64,000 nt of DNA from DATCYX01 sp963714425 (GTDB lineage: Bacteria > Chloroflexota > Anaerolineae > Anaerolineales > UBA4823), in contig CAVQOI010000008.1 in assembly GCA_963714425.1 (NCBI GenBank), positions 434,001 to 498,000 of the forward strand. The letters are read 5' to 3'. The notes below the pieces were generated by a model. That model ran no database searches. It had not been told where the DNA came from and saw only the letters and a program-made list of their open reading frames with translations. Position 1 is the stretch's first letter; each line of letters starts with the position of its first letter. Both the position numbers and the translations under genes were made by a program. Positions 1-9,900 of the stretch are shown here, one piece after another.

Positions 1-55
1 CGCCAGCGTGCTTGCACTGACGTTGCAGAAGAAATAAAGGTCTGACTGCGAATCG

Positions 56-2413
56 TCAAGGGTTGAGCGTTATGGCTGCTGATAAACTGCCTTCGCTGTT
101 GATGGTCACAAGGCCGACCGGGAACGGCAGAAAATGGCCTGCAGGATAATCCCGGTTTGGATCTTCTTGCCCCCCCATCAATTGTCTGGTTTCCGTAAAG
201 TCGCTTACCGACATCCACGCGTCTGATTCAACCTTGAGTTGGTAACCTCGAGAGAGATGCCAGACCGCCTGATTTTCGCCATCTTCCCAGGAAACTTGGT
301 CAACCCATCCTTGACGGAAACGCATCTCTGGATCTATTGAAACTGGGATGTGAGCAGTCAAGGGCTGCGAGCTCAGGATTTCAATCTGAATACCCAATGA
401 ACTGATCTGGTACGTCTTCTGAATTCCTTGCCCCATCAGAATCAGACGTCCATCTTGAATTATATATGTATAGGGTCCGAGCTCGTCAGCAAAGGCCCCT
501 GGGATCACCTGAGGGTCAGCGGAAAGTCCGCCAGTGAGGTTCCAACTAGCCGGGTCGCCTAATCCGACATTAAATTGAGATGTGGGCGCGATCACCTGGA
601 TTACTTCGTCAGACTTACGCACGAATAAGTACGTGAGCGCGCCCGAGTCCAATTCTATGACTGCAAATACCTCCGGCGAAATCAGCAGACATTCAGACTG
701 ACCGTCCAGATCGATGTCCTCGGTGCACGAAGATGTTTGGTTTGGTGAGATCTCCCAAATCCCTGCTGTCAACAAGGCGTTAATCTGACCGACATATTGG
801 AGGCGCAGAGCATCTGTTGTTTCTACGTCCGGAAAGACAGGGCTATACAAAGAATAAAATGCTTGCCATGCACTGTGCTGTAAATTCGAGTCTGGTAGGT
901 ATACCAGCTTACTAGCAACAGATCTGATGAGCTGTGCCGAAGCACCCTGCTCAGCGGTTTCTGTTTCGGAATCACTCCTGAACGAGCGTTCCTGATTCAT
1001 GCTTATCAGGTCGTATGCGCTTAATACTCGCATCCAGGGATGTTTTGTGATGTAAAGGAAGGCGCTTCGAGAGATTTGTGGCACTCCCCACTCGCTTTCG
1101 GGAAGGCTACCACCCAGGTGCACGATCTGAATTATTTCCGGATGTTTTCCGGATGCCAAAGCCGCATTCAAGAGTGTTTTACGCATATCTAGCGTCAGCC
1201 CTTCCGTGGTTGCCTGAATGGTATGCGGAGCGCCAGTGATCGGGAGGATGAGCTTGTCGCGCAGGCGGAAAGGGGTGATGATCTCTGAGTAATTCTCATC
1301 GCTCCGCAGAAACGCTACCAGGTATCCGGGAGGGAGATAGTCTGTTGATGTAGCCAGGAGAAACTGGCTACCGGGAATACCAAACTGCAGCCCAACCTGG
1401 CGGCTATAATTGGCTGCTTTTGTGTATGTTGCATCGGGTAGAGATGGAAGGGATTGGAAAGGAATATCGGGCATAACGTCTGGCAAGATCAATAACCCTT
1501 CCAGTTGCATGTCTTGCACAAGCTCCAGTCCTCTGGCGTAATCCAGGGCAGAGAGTGCGGTGGGATACTTTAGATCGATGAGAGCGAGGGGGATTTGGTG
1601 ATTGCGAGCCGTTCGCAGCAAGTTGAATAATCCATGGCGACCGCCAAAGGGTCCGGTATGAGCGCCGTCCCAGCGCCGCAGAGCCTGGACTGGAGATGAT
1701 GCTGGAAAGGAATTCCAAAATGTGAAGAGGAGTTTGGCTGAGGGAGGCGGGGGATCTAGGGCGTGAAAGGGTGGTATACGATCGCTGATCTCAGTCTGGC
1801 CGGGCGGAGTGGTGAATAACTGAAGCCGCAATTTACCGAGGGAAGAGATGAGACGATCCCCAGACAGTTTGATTGTAATATAATCGAGCAGAGGATTACG
1901 CAATATGCGTATAGCCATATCGAGATTAGGCTGCCCTGACGCGTCTAGGGAGATGATTTGGCCTGAGGCATCGATCACAACGAGAGAATCCCATTCTATT
2001 TGGGTTGCCTGGCCATCAGGTAATGAGTTCACGCCTCCTGGACGATGATCCAACGCTATATAGAGGTCGCACATGCTCGTATAGTCGATATCAAGAAAGT
2101 CAACACGCAGTTCAATCTCTTGATATCGTTGGGTAAAGATCCTATAAATGTTTTCGTTTGAACGTCGTAGGCGGATATACGCGGCAATCAGATCTTGCCT
2201 TGGCATAGGCGCATCCGCTTCATCCAATTGCCTTAATTCAGAATATTTCCATCCCGTATCGATATTATTAATAGGGACTGTCTTACTGGTCTGCGCCTCA
2301 ACCGGAGCCTTTCCCAGGCAGGCGCTGACCAGGAATGACCCAACCAGGGTTGCTTGAAATATGGTGGCTCTTAATTTTCCTGACATGCTCGCAAGATGTA
2401 TGTGAACTTTCAA
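56..2413 (-). CDS. Large secreted lipoprotein, possibly glycoside-hydrolase-like
   Basis: A 785-residue protein. The N-terminus has a basic stretch, a hydrophobic segment and a lipobox (L-V-S-A-C, Cys32), so it is probably lipidated and held on the outer face of the membrane. A second start at Met10 would shorten the signal peptide to a more usual length. Around residues 225-330 there is a segment with F-W-N-S-F and repeated aspartates that could belong to a (beta/alpha) barrel. Residues of about 560-700, with C-T-E-D-I-D-L-D-G followed by A-V-I-E and later S-Q-F near D-P, recall beta-rich domains found after GH57-like catalytic domains. That family link is a weak recollection, not a proof. 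The gene ends 55 bases from the window edge, and those bases show no clear gene. It is separated from the tRNA upstream by a terminator. Confidence 0.75.
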   Translation of the reverse strand: MKVHIHLASMSGKLRATIFQATLVGSFLVSACLGKAPVEAQTSKTVPINNIDTGWKYSELRQLDEADAPMPRQDLIAAYIRLRRSNENIYRIFTQRYQEIELRVDFLDIDYTSMCDLYIALDHRPGGVNSLPDGQATQIEWDSLVVIDASGQIISLDASGQPNLDMAIRILRNPLLDYITIKLSGDRLISSLGKLRLQLFTTPPGQTEISDRIPPFHALDPPPPSAKLLFTFWNSFPASSPVQALRRWDGAHTGPFGGRHGLFNLLRTARNHQIPLALIDLKYPTALSALDYARGLELVQDMQLEGLLILPDVMPDIPFQSLPSLPDATYTKAANYSRQVGLQFGIPGSQFLLATSTDYLPPGYLVAFLRSDENYSEIITPFRLRDKLILPITGAPHTIQATTEGLTLDMRKTLLNAALASGKHPEIIQIVHLGGSLPESEWGVPQISRSAFLYITKHPWMRVLSAYDLISMNQERSFRSDSETETAEQGASAQLIRSVASKLVYLPDSNLQHSAWQAFYSLYSPVFPDVETTDALRLQYVGQINALLTAGIWEISPNQTSSCTEDIDLDGQSECLLISPEVFAVIELDSGALTYLFVRKSDEVIQVIAPTSQFNVGLGDPASWNLTGGLSADPQVIPGAFADELGPYTYIIQDGRLILMGQGIQKTYQISSLGIQIEILSSQPLTAHIPVSIDPEMRFRQGWVDQVSWEDGENQAVWHLSRGYQLKVESDAWMSVSDFTETRQLMGGQEDPNRDYPAGHFLPFPVGLVTINSEGSLSAAITLNP

Positions 2414-2478
2414 TTATGATAGCATTAAATATTAGTTAATCAATTAAAATATTTTCAGACACTTGGGCGAGTGTCTTT

Positions 2479-2505
2479 GGCAGCCTCCCGGCTGCCTTTT
2501 TCTTT
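2479..2505 (+). terminator. Orphan rho-independent terminator, plus strand
   Basis: A 7-bp GC-rich stem (GGCAGCC/GGCTGCC, 4-base loop) is followed directly by TTTTTCTTT on the plus strand. A second 6-bp hairpin (GACACT/AGTGTC, 2458-2475) sits just upstream. No plus-strand gene leads into it, so what it terminates is unclear. It may insulate the lipoprotein gene from antisense transcription. Confidence 0.55.
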
Positions 2506-2507
2506 AA

Positions 2508-2542
2508 TAAAAACAATCCAGCCGATGGCATTTTTCGGCTGG
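2508..2542 (-). terminator. Terminator of tRNA-Arg transcript
   Basis: Read on the minus strand, an 8-bp stem (CCAGCCGA/TCGGCTGG, 9-base loop) lies 8 bases after the tRNA 3' end and is followed by ATTGTTTTTATT, a typical intrinsic terminator. Confidence 0.7.
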
Positions 2543-2550
2543 AACGCAGG

Positions 2551-2622
<72 letters not shown>

Positions 2623-2674
2623 GAGTTACCAGATAGGTCTCTACGGCTACAGATTTTACCATAGATGCACCACC

Positions 2675-3665
2675 TCAAGAAGTTGCATGCACGGAGAGAC
2701 TGGATAACTCGCTCTGCAAGCCTTGGATCATGGTAGTGTTACCGGTTTCTTCTCCCATCACGCTGCGCTGGTGCTTCTTGTGGGCGAGCTCAGCAGCCAC
2801 CTGATAAAAGCGACTCGTTTGGCGATATCTATGGGAGAGCAGGCTTTGAAACCGCGCCCTGGTCTGCGCCCAGGCAGAACACGCCGTCCGGTATTGGTCG
2901 TAAGTGATTGTCCCCAATTTGACCTCTTCGAGAAGCTGTTTTTCCAATGTGCGTTGATCGTTGCGCACCGAGAGTAGCAGTATAACAAGTACTGTAAGCC
3001 ACCCAACCCAATCGATAGAAGTGCCTACCAATAAGCCCAATGTGCCATTAAGCGTATGCGCCAGCGCATTATGGATGGAGTGAGCCAGCACTGCCGTGCT
3101 CCAGCCAGCGAGTGGGGCGGCCAGCTTTATAGCTGGTTGCTTGCTCATACGAGTTACCGCCAATCCGATCCCGATAAATGACGTATAAAATGGGTGCTGC
3201 CAGCCAACCAGAATGATCCTCACAAATGCCATCACTAGCATGCCAGCGATCCCTCCCTCTGCGTACCCTAATGTGTAAATATAGAAGGCGTTCTCCGCGG
3301 CAGCAAATCCCAGGGCGGTAATGGCAGCATATATAATCCCATCCAGGATCGAGTTCGAACTCTTGAAGAAAAACAAGGTATACGATCAGAACAGCCAGAC
3401 CTTTCAAGCTCTCTTCGATAACGGGTGCAAAGAGTACGCCTGTTGTGAGTGCAGTGATGGTTTGGGAGTTCGTTATCGTAAATACCCCACTTCCAAAGAG
3501 AGTATTGAGAACATAGGCTGAGCCTGAGGCGATAAAGGCTCCCCAGGTGAACACGCCCCCCAGGAGGAGTATTGGCTCTTTCTCGTACCGGTCCAGCCAG
3601 TAGATGAATCCGGCAAAGAGAAGCATGGGTAATAACCCAAGCAGGATAGATAGTAGAATTCCCAC
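2675..3665 (-). pseudogene. PrsW-family membrane protease, frameshifted
   Basis: PrsW proteins are polytopic intramembrane proteases (some cleave anti-sigma factors). The upstream reading frame (from 3665) encodes several membrane segments and the first family motif, a glutamate pair followed by K-G (P-V-I-E-E-S-L-K-G). The second frame continues with L-D-G-I-I-Y and the A-E-N motif, then more membrane helices and a charged C-terminal tail of about 80 residues. The two halves join perfectly if one base near 3350 is removed (E-F-E-L to I-L-D-G), so this is one gene split by a +1 indel. I see no slippery sequence that would suggest programmed frameshifting; a sequencing error or a recent mutation is more likely. 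It is the last gene of a minus-strand run starting at ndk, 33 bases after the DUF2344 gene. Confidence 0.8.
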
Positions 3666-3698
3666 TGATATCTCAGTATTTACACTCAGGTTCGGTAG

Positions 3699-4334
3699 TT
3701 AATCGGTCTTTTCCTGAAATAGCAATCGGATTCGATGAATATGTGTTTCTTCAGGAGATTCACCCAGAGCCCGGACGATTTCTTCCGGTCGGCCTGTGGC
3801 TCCCTCACGTGCAGTCAGCCTGACGCGGATTGCGTCTTTCTCAGAGATGCCTATATCCAGTATCTCCATTTCGATAATGAGCGGGCGGAGGTCATAAGAT
3901 TTGTCCCGCAAGGTTCGCGGAAGGCTTTGCGCACTCAAAAGAGCTTCAATTTTATGTTCCAGATCTGGGATGCATTCAGGAAATGTGATCAAGAAATCCG
4001 AGGCGGTAACTTGGGTTGGAAGGGCAGGTTCGGTCTGATCCACTTCTGCACACATGATCACCTGTAATCCAGGAGGCTGGGCGTACCCGAGTTGCGATTC
4101 GATTTCCCTGAGCGGTAGAGCCTGTTCAAGCCAGACATCCACGACTTCTGCCTGGGAGGTTATACCTAATGGTAACGCGGAGGCAAGCACAATGCGTGGG
4201 TGGGGTTTGAAGCCCTGGCTGTAGGCTAGTGGTAGACCCGCTCTACGCAGCATTCTCTCCCAGGTGCGGTAAAGGTCGAGGTGGCTGGTAAAACGCATCG
4301 CCTCCGTCTTTGCGAAATGAATGCGAATTCGCAT
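3699..4334 (-). CDS. DUF2344 / TIGR03936 radical-SAM-linked protein
   Basis: A 211-residue protein beginning M-R-I-R-I-H-F-A-K-T-E-A-M-R-F-T-S-H-L-D, the usual opening of the TIGR03936 family (DUF2344). The biochemical role of the family is not established. It is recognised by its constant association with TIGR03960 radical SAM proteins, either as an adjacent gene or as a C-terminal fusion, and the radical SAM gene lies immediately upstream here (52-base gap). The segment with S-Q-G-F-K-P-H-P-R near residue 40 is the conserved core. Co-transcription with ndk and the radical SAM gene is likely, as no terminator is visible between them. Confidence 0.88.
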   Translation of the reverse strand: MRIRIHFAKTEAMRFTSHLDLYRTWERMLRRAGLPLAYSQGFKPHPRIVLASALPLGITSQAEVVDVWLEQALPLREIESQLGYAQPPGLQVIMCAEVDQTEPALPTQVTASDFLITFPECIPDLEHKIEALLSAQSLPRTLRDKSYDLRPLIIEMEILDIGISEKDAIRVRLTAREGATGRPEEIVRALGESPEETHIHRIRLLFQEKTD

Positions 4335-4386
4335 GCGTTTTATTCAACTCTCTTTTCAACCAGCGGTTGATCGTCCGACGTACAAC

Positions 4387-6408
4387 TTACCTTCCAGAGA
4401 GAGGCAACTTGTGAGATTCTAGAATGTCGACTGATGAAGCACTGGTATCGTCCTGGTTAGAAATTGACAGCTCTGCGATTTCACTTAACGGTATCCGCTT
4501 CGATTTTACCTCCGGGCATTGCCATTCGTCCCCCGGATTGGCTCGCCGGAGATCGACAAATGTAGGCAAGATACCGCAAGCAAAACAACGCTCCCGGCAA
4601 TCGACACGGGTTTTTCCCTGTAAGCTCCAAAGGTAATCCTCTGTGAGGAATTTCTTCCGCAGGGTGGTGCTGATGTGCTCCCATGGAAAAGTTTCGTCGA
4701 TTTGGCGCTCACGGTGCGTGTAAAATGCTGGATCTAGTCCAACCGCGTCGAACGCTTCGAGCCAGGTTTCGTAGTGAAAGTGCTCCTTCCATGCATCGAA
4801 CTTGGCACCGTTCTGCCACGCCAGGTAGATGACATCAGCCATGCGCCGGTCGCCACGCGACAGCCATGCTTCCAGGAGTGTATCCTCCGGGTTATTCCAG
4901 GTTAGCTTGAGCCCCTGTCCGCGTAAGGACTTTTTTAGCAAACTCTGCTTTAAGAGAATCTGCTCGACTGTATCACATGGCACCCATTGAAAAGGAGTAT
5001 GAGGCTTGGGCACAAAGGTGCTCACGCCAGCGTTGACCTGGGCGCGGCGACCGATGATCTTACGCCCTTCTGCAAGCACTGCTTTACACAAATCTGCAAT
5101 CGCCTGGACGTCCTCAAGAGTTTCGGATGGGTGCCCGATCATGAAATAGAGCTTGATCGTTGACCATCCACGCTGGTAGATCGCTCGTGCTGTTTCCAGG
5201 AGTTGGGAGGTAGAGACGGGTTTGTTAATGATCTCACGCATGCGTTCCGTTGCTGCCTCAGGAGCCAGTGTAAAGCCCCCGCGACGGGCGTCTTTGAGCG
5301 CATCCATTAGCTCGACCGAAAACGATTCAATGCGCAATGAGGGCAGCGATATCGACAGGTACCGGCCCTTAAATCGCTCGCTCACCGCAGTAACCAGCTC
5401 GAGGATATTCGTATAGTCAGACGAGGAGAGGGAGAGCAATCCGATCTCTTCGAATCCCGTCTTGTCTATAGCTATTTCGATGGCTGCTAGAATATCTTCC
5501 ACTGGGCGCTCGCGCACTGGGCGAGTGATCATACCTGCCTGGCAGAACCGGCAACCACGTGTGCAGCCGCGCATTATCTCTACAGGGATGCGGTTGTGGA
5601 TCGTATCAACATAAGGCACGATGAAGTCTGTTGTCGGCGCTGGCAGCTTTGCGGCGATGCGTTTAGTTATTGGTAGTGGAGCCTGATCTACCAGTTTATG
5701 AATTCTTGAAAATGTCCCATCGGGTTCATATTCGGCCTGGTAGAGTGCAGGGATGTATACACCCCAAATCTGACCTAATGCCAGCAGGAGATCGTTTCGG
5801 CTGCCTCCGCTATTTTGCCAGCGTTGATGGGCATCAATAATCTCATGGATGACTTCCTCACCCTCGCCGATAACAAACGCATCAATAAATGCGTGCATCG
5901 GTTCGGGATTGTATGCCGCATGGCCCCCCGCAATCACAAGAGGGTGTGTGTTATCCCGGTTGGTTGAGTAAATGGGGATGCCCCCAAGATCCAGGGCATT
6001 CAAGGTGTTTGTATATAAAGTTTCATAAGGGAGAGAGAAACCTACGATATCAAAATCCACAAGCGCGTGCTTGCTCTCCAAGGAATGAAGCGGAACTCCC
6101 TGCGTACGCATACTTGTTTCCATATCTGACCAAGGGCTGAAACACCTCTCTGCCAATGAGTCTGCGCGCTTGTTTATCAGGTCGTAAAGTATTGCCACCC
6201 CGAGGTTTGACATACCGATATCGTAGATATCTGGAAAGATCAGGGCAACGTGGGTACTTACAGATTCCCAGTTTTTAACAACTTGATTGAGCTCACCCCC
6301 GGTATATCGCCCGGGCTTCTGGACGGTTGGAAGAATATTATTCAGCTTGACTTGGATTTCTTCTGGATTAAACACCGGTAAAACTTCCTTTTTCACGAAT
6401 TTTCGCAT
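4387..6408 (-). CDS. TIGR03960 B12-binding-type radical SAM protein
   Basis: A 673-residue protein of the TIGR03960 family. The N-terminal half (residues of about 40-200) has the Rossmann-like fold region that resembles cobalamin-binding domains. The radical SAM core carries Cys282-x3-Cys286-x2-Cys289 (R-G-C-T-R-G-C-R-F-C) for the SAM-binding 4Fe-4S cluster. A C-terminal cysteine cluster (C-R-E-R-C-F-A-C-G, then C-P-E) could bind another cluster or zinc. The substrate is unknown. The downstream DUF2344 gene is the expected partner. Start at the ATG at 6408, 35 bases after ndk, in the same minus-strand operon. Confidence 0.9.
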   Translation of the reverse strand: MRKFVKKEVLPVFNPEEIQVKLNNILPTVQKPGRYTGGELNQVVKNWESVSTHVALIFPDIYDIGMSNLGVAILYDLINKRADSLAERCFSPWSDMETSMRTQGVPLHSLESKHALVDFDIVGFSLPYETLYTNTLNALDLGGIPIYSTNRDNTHPLVIAGGHAAYNPEPMHAFIDAFVIGEGEEVIHEIIDAHQRWQNSGGSRNDLLLALGQIWGVYIPALYQAEYEPDGTFSRIHKLVDQAPLPITKRIAAKLPAPTTDFIVPYVDTIHNRIPVEIMRGCTRGCRFCQAGMITRPVRERPVEDILAAIEIAIDKTGFEEIGLLSLSSSDYTNILELVTAVSERFKGRYLSISLPSLRIESFSVELMDALKDARRGGFTLAPEAATERMREIINKPVSTSQLLETARAIYQRGWSTIKLYFMIGHPSETLEDVQAIADLCKAVLAEGRKIIGRRAQVNAGVSTFVPKPHTPFQWVPCDTVEQILLKQSLLKKSLRGQGLKLTWNNPEDTLLEAWLSRGDRRMADVIYLAWQNGAKFDAWKEHFHYETWLEAFDAVGLDPAFYTHRERQIDETFPWEHISTTLRKKFLTEDYLWSLQGKTRVDCRERCFACGILPTFVDLRRANPGDEWQCPEVKSKRIPLSEIAELSISNQDDTSASSVDILESHKLPLSGR

Positions 6409-6443
6409 TAGCGAATTAGTTTTATCTCTTCATCATGAGTCTT

Positions 6444-6899
6444 TCATGATTTCTCGAATATCCAGCGGTCGTTGGAGCGCTCCCAATCAACAAGCTCATC
6501 GGACTCGAACCATAAGGCTACTTCCGTTTTACCATTTTCGATGCTGTCGGATGCATGGGTGAGGTTGCGCCCAACTTCCAAGGCAAAATCGTGGCGCAAG
6601 GATCCAGGTGCTGCCTCAACAGGACGGGTAGCGCCCATGGTTTGCCGCACTGCAGCGATCGCTCCTGGACCTTCCCATACCATGGCCATCACGGGGGCTG
6701 ATGTAATATAGCTAATTAACCCCTCATAGAAGGATTTTCCCTTGTGGATGGCATAGTGCGTCTCTGCAAGCTGTTGGCTGACCGACAAGAATTTTGCTCC
6801 GATCAAGCGAAGGCCGCGCCTCTCCAAACGGGAGACAACTTCACCAATCAGACCACGCTGAACGCCATCAGGTTTGACAAGAACGAGGGTTCTTTCCAC
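6444..6899 (-). CDS. ndk: Nucleoside-diphosphate kinase
   Basis: A 151-residue enzyme that transfers the gamma-phosphate of ATP to NDPs through a phospho-histidine. It starts M-E-R-T-L-V-L-V-K-P-D-G, has the R-x-T-M-G-x-T nucleotide-binding stretch (R85-R92), and the active-site histidine is His115 in N-L-T-H-A-S-D. Length is normal for the family. The start is GTG with a strong Shine-Dalgarno (GGAGG) 5 bases upstream; an overlapping ATG between them is out of frame. A hairpin separates it from the upstream TPR gene. It heads the run ndk - radical SAM - DUF2344 - PrsW. Confidence 0.96.
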   Translation of the reverse strand: MERTLVLVKPDGVQRGLIGEVVSRLERRGLRLIGAKFLSVSQQLAETHYAIHKGKSFYEGLISYITSAPVMAMVWEGPGAIAAVRQTMGATRPVEAAPGSLRHDFALEVGRNLTHASDSIENGKTEVALWFESDELVDWERSNDRWIFEKS

Positions 6900-6921
6900 G
6901 CATTCCTCCAGAAAATAGACT

Positions 6922-6953
6922 CAGACCCTAAAGTTTACTAGTCTTTAGGGTCT
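6922..6953 (-). terminator. Hairpin terminator after the TPR/HhH gene
   Basis: A perfect 12-bp stem (CAGACCCTAAAG/CTTTAGGGTCTG, 8-base loop) lies 22 bases after the TPR gene stop and before ndk. On the minus strand it is followed by AGTCTATTTTCT, a poor T tract, so termination may be partial. Confidence 0.6.
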
Positions 6954-6974
6954 GATTGTACTATAACGAATAGT

Positions 6975-9900
6975 CTATCGGATCAATTCTTCGGCTTTTG
7001 TGTAGGCATCCAGGGCATCTTGAAGATGACCTAAGCGTACATGTGCATCACCTAAGGCTTCCCAGATTGAAATATCCACTGGAAAACGATACAACGCTTC
7101 GTTCAAGTCCTGGATGACTTGTGGCAGCAGCTGTCTGGCTTGGATCAAACTCACGTAATGTTGAATGGATTTACTACTATCTCCTGAGATCAATGCATTC
7201 CGCGCCTGGATCAGGGTTAATTGGTGTACGTCAACGCTTGTGGTGGGCGTATCTTCAGGCTGAATTTCGCCGATAATGAGCAAGTCCATTAAACCATCGA
7301 GCAGTGTTTGGTCAAATCCAGAGACATTAATGATCTCATCAAGCTGTCCGAAAGGTCCAAATGCCTGCCGGTAAGCGAGGATCGCCTGAGCACGGGTGAA
7401 GCCCACTCCTGGGAGTTGCTCGAGTTCTGCTAATCCAGCTTGATTGATATCCAGTCGGCTGACTTCTTCCCCAGCTAGTTCGAAAGGCTCTTTAGAGACG
7501 ATGTCTTCTTCACTCCAAGGTTCCATCAGTCCCTCGGACCTGGCCTCCTCAGGAGGTGTCCAATCCTGTCCTTCTGGAATATGTTCAACCTCTTCTGCAT
7601 CCGATAGCCAGGATGGGAGATCAGGAGCAGTCCCCTCACCAAGCTCATCCTGAATATCCTCGATACTCTCGCCAGCTTCGATGGCGATGGATTCAGGCAT
7701 TACATCGATTTCAGCAGACCCGAGCATATCGGGAAGCTCTTCAAGCTCATCTTGCAGCCCTTCAGATAGGGGGATAGTAATTTCTTCCGCCTCAATTTCG
7801 ATTGGAGACACTTCTTCAGCAGGCAAATCTACGTCAATCTCATCGAGTATAAGAGTATCTTCGCTGATCTGTTCCGGTACGCTCTCAAGCGCCGTCAGTT
7901 CTTCGTCGAGTTCATCGGCGGAAGGAGGTAACTCCTCAACTTTCTCAGCAGCTTCCTGGATCCATTCAGGCGGCTCCTCAGTTCGAGCTTCAGGTTCTAA
8001 GAGGAGTGCTTCTTCGGCGCCCATTCGTGTAGCTAAGCCTTCTAGCCAGGCGAATGCTGCATCATCGTCAATCGATTTCTCGTCAGCCTCTTGAGTGAGC
8101 ACCTCCCCTATCTCATCGGAAACGACTTCACCCTCACCCAAATCCTGCGCCCACTCGGGCATATCAGGAATTGATGGGATTGGCGTCTGTGGTTCTTCCG
8201 AGGGTTCCTCGGAGGGCGCCTCTGGCTCAAGCTCGGCTTGTGAGAGTTGGATGCGTGTCGGCTGGGTATCTTCAATAGGTTCGGATTCTTCCTCTTCGAA
8301 TAAATCGGTTACAAGCTCGTCATCTGCGACCGCTTCGATTGATGGCTGATCCAGCGATGGAGTCTCCTCGGTTGCAGTGACCTGAGGTCCAAATAACATC
8401 TCCAGCTCAGGCTCTTCTTCTTGGGAAGAAGACCAAGGGGATTTTTCTGCGGTAAGTGCAACCAGGTCATCATCCGAAATTGGTTCCCCGAAATCTTCAA
8501 TTTCAGGTTCGAGATCTACAGTCCCCTTCAGCCAATCAGGAAGCAAGCCATCCTCTTCCTCTGCTTCAAGTTCAGGCTCAGGAAATGGCTCACCGGTGAT
8601 TGTCTCGAATGGAAATTCATCGCTTTCTTCAGGCGCAGACGACAAGGCAGGCTCACTCGATTGGAGATGAGCGCCAGATACTTCCCGCAGCCATTCAGGT
8701 AATTCGCCAGGTTCTGCTTCTGGCAATTCCTCCATTTTCTCCATTTCGGTAAATGGTTCTTGACGCTGATCGGCAGTGAATAGCTGCTCGTCCTCAGGTA
8801 TCTCAGCCTCTTCTTCGGACTCCAAATCTGTCAAGCCCTCAAACTCACTTACCCATTCGGGAAGCTCCTCGCGTGAGTCAATCGGCATATCTTCGCTGGT
8901 TTCTTCATGCAACCAGTCTACGGGCTCATCATCCACTCCTTGGGGAGTGGGTGCGTCAAGTTGGCTCGTTTGTTTCCCAGATTCTTCCTGTACCCATTCG
9001 GGTGGTTCTTCCCGACGCTCTTCTGGTGATAGTAACAATGCTTCATCCGCACCTTGCTTAGCTGCCAAACTCTCCAACCAGGCAAAGGCTTCATCGTCTT
9101 CTTTGCTGGATTCGGAAGGTTCGAAGAGTACTTGTGCAGGCTCTGCAGGGAGCACGACGTCATCTTGAGCTTGACTTTTATCTTCCAGCCACTCATCGCT
9201 ATAAGGAGGTTCTTCTTCATCTTCAATAACTGGTTGGATTTCAGCGGGTGCGAAATGGTCGGTAATCTCGTCTGTCAAAAATTCGGGCTTGCTAGGCTCT
9301 CCATGCTCCATATCTGCTAACCAATCTGGAATCTCTGAGCTGCCTTCCGGCTCCGTATCTGGCTCAACCTGCTCGGCAAGCGCTTCTTCGACTGGCATTG
9401 TACCTGGAGCAATAGCTTGCAGCCAGTCTGGAATATCAGCGGATGCAATTTCGTCTTCCTCGGGTAAAAATGCGCTAACTACAGCGGATTTAGATACCTC
9501 GTCTTCCTCGCCTACTTCTTCTTCCAGCCACTCTTCGCTATGCGGAGGTTCTTCTTCATCTTCAATAACTGGTTGGATTTCAGCGGGTGCGAATTGGTCG
9601 CTAATCTCGTTCGCCAATTCTTCGGGCTCGCCAGGCTGTTCATGCCCCAAATCTGTTAGCCAGTCCGGGATCTCTGAACTGCCTTCCGGCTCCATATCTG
9701 GCTCAAGCTGCTCGGCAAGCGTTTCTTCGACTGGCATTGTACCTGGAGCAATAGCTTGCAGCCAATCTGGAATATCCGCGGGTGCAATTTCGTCTTCCTC
9801 GGGTAAAAAGGCGTTAATTACAGCGGGTTTTGATACAACCTCCTCCTCGCCTACTTCTCCTTCCTCTTCTTCTTCATCGCTCGATGCAGGACCCCACCCA

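Noticed and set aside
1..55. Start of another minus-strand gene at the left edge
   Set aside because: A GTG near position 16 could begin a gene, but only a few codons are visible and there is no clear ribosome-binding site.
3340..3376. Programmed ribosomal frameshift in the PrsW-family gene
   Set aside because: No slippery heptamer, no stimulatory hairpin and the overlap frame has no conserved feature; a simple indel is enough.
7681..8094. Long serine-rich open frame on the plus strand opposite the TPR/HhH gene
   Set aside because: It is the antisense image of the Glu-rich linker (GAG/GAA read backwards gives Ser/Phe codons) and has no independent support.
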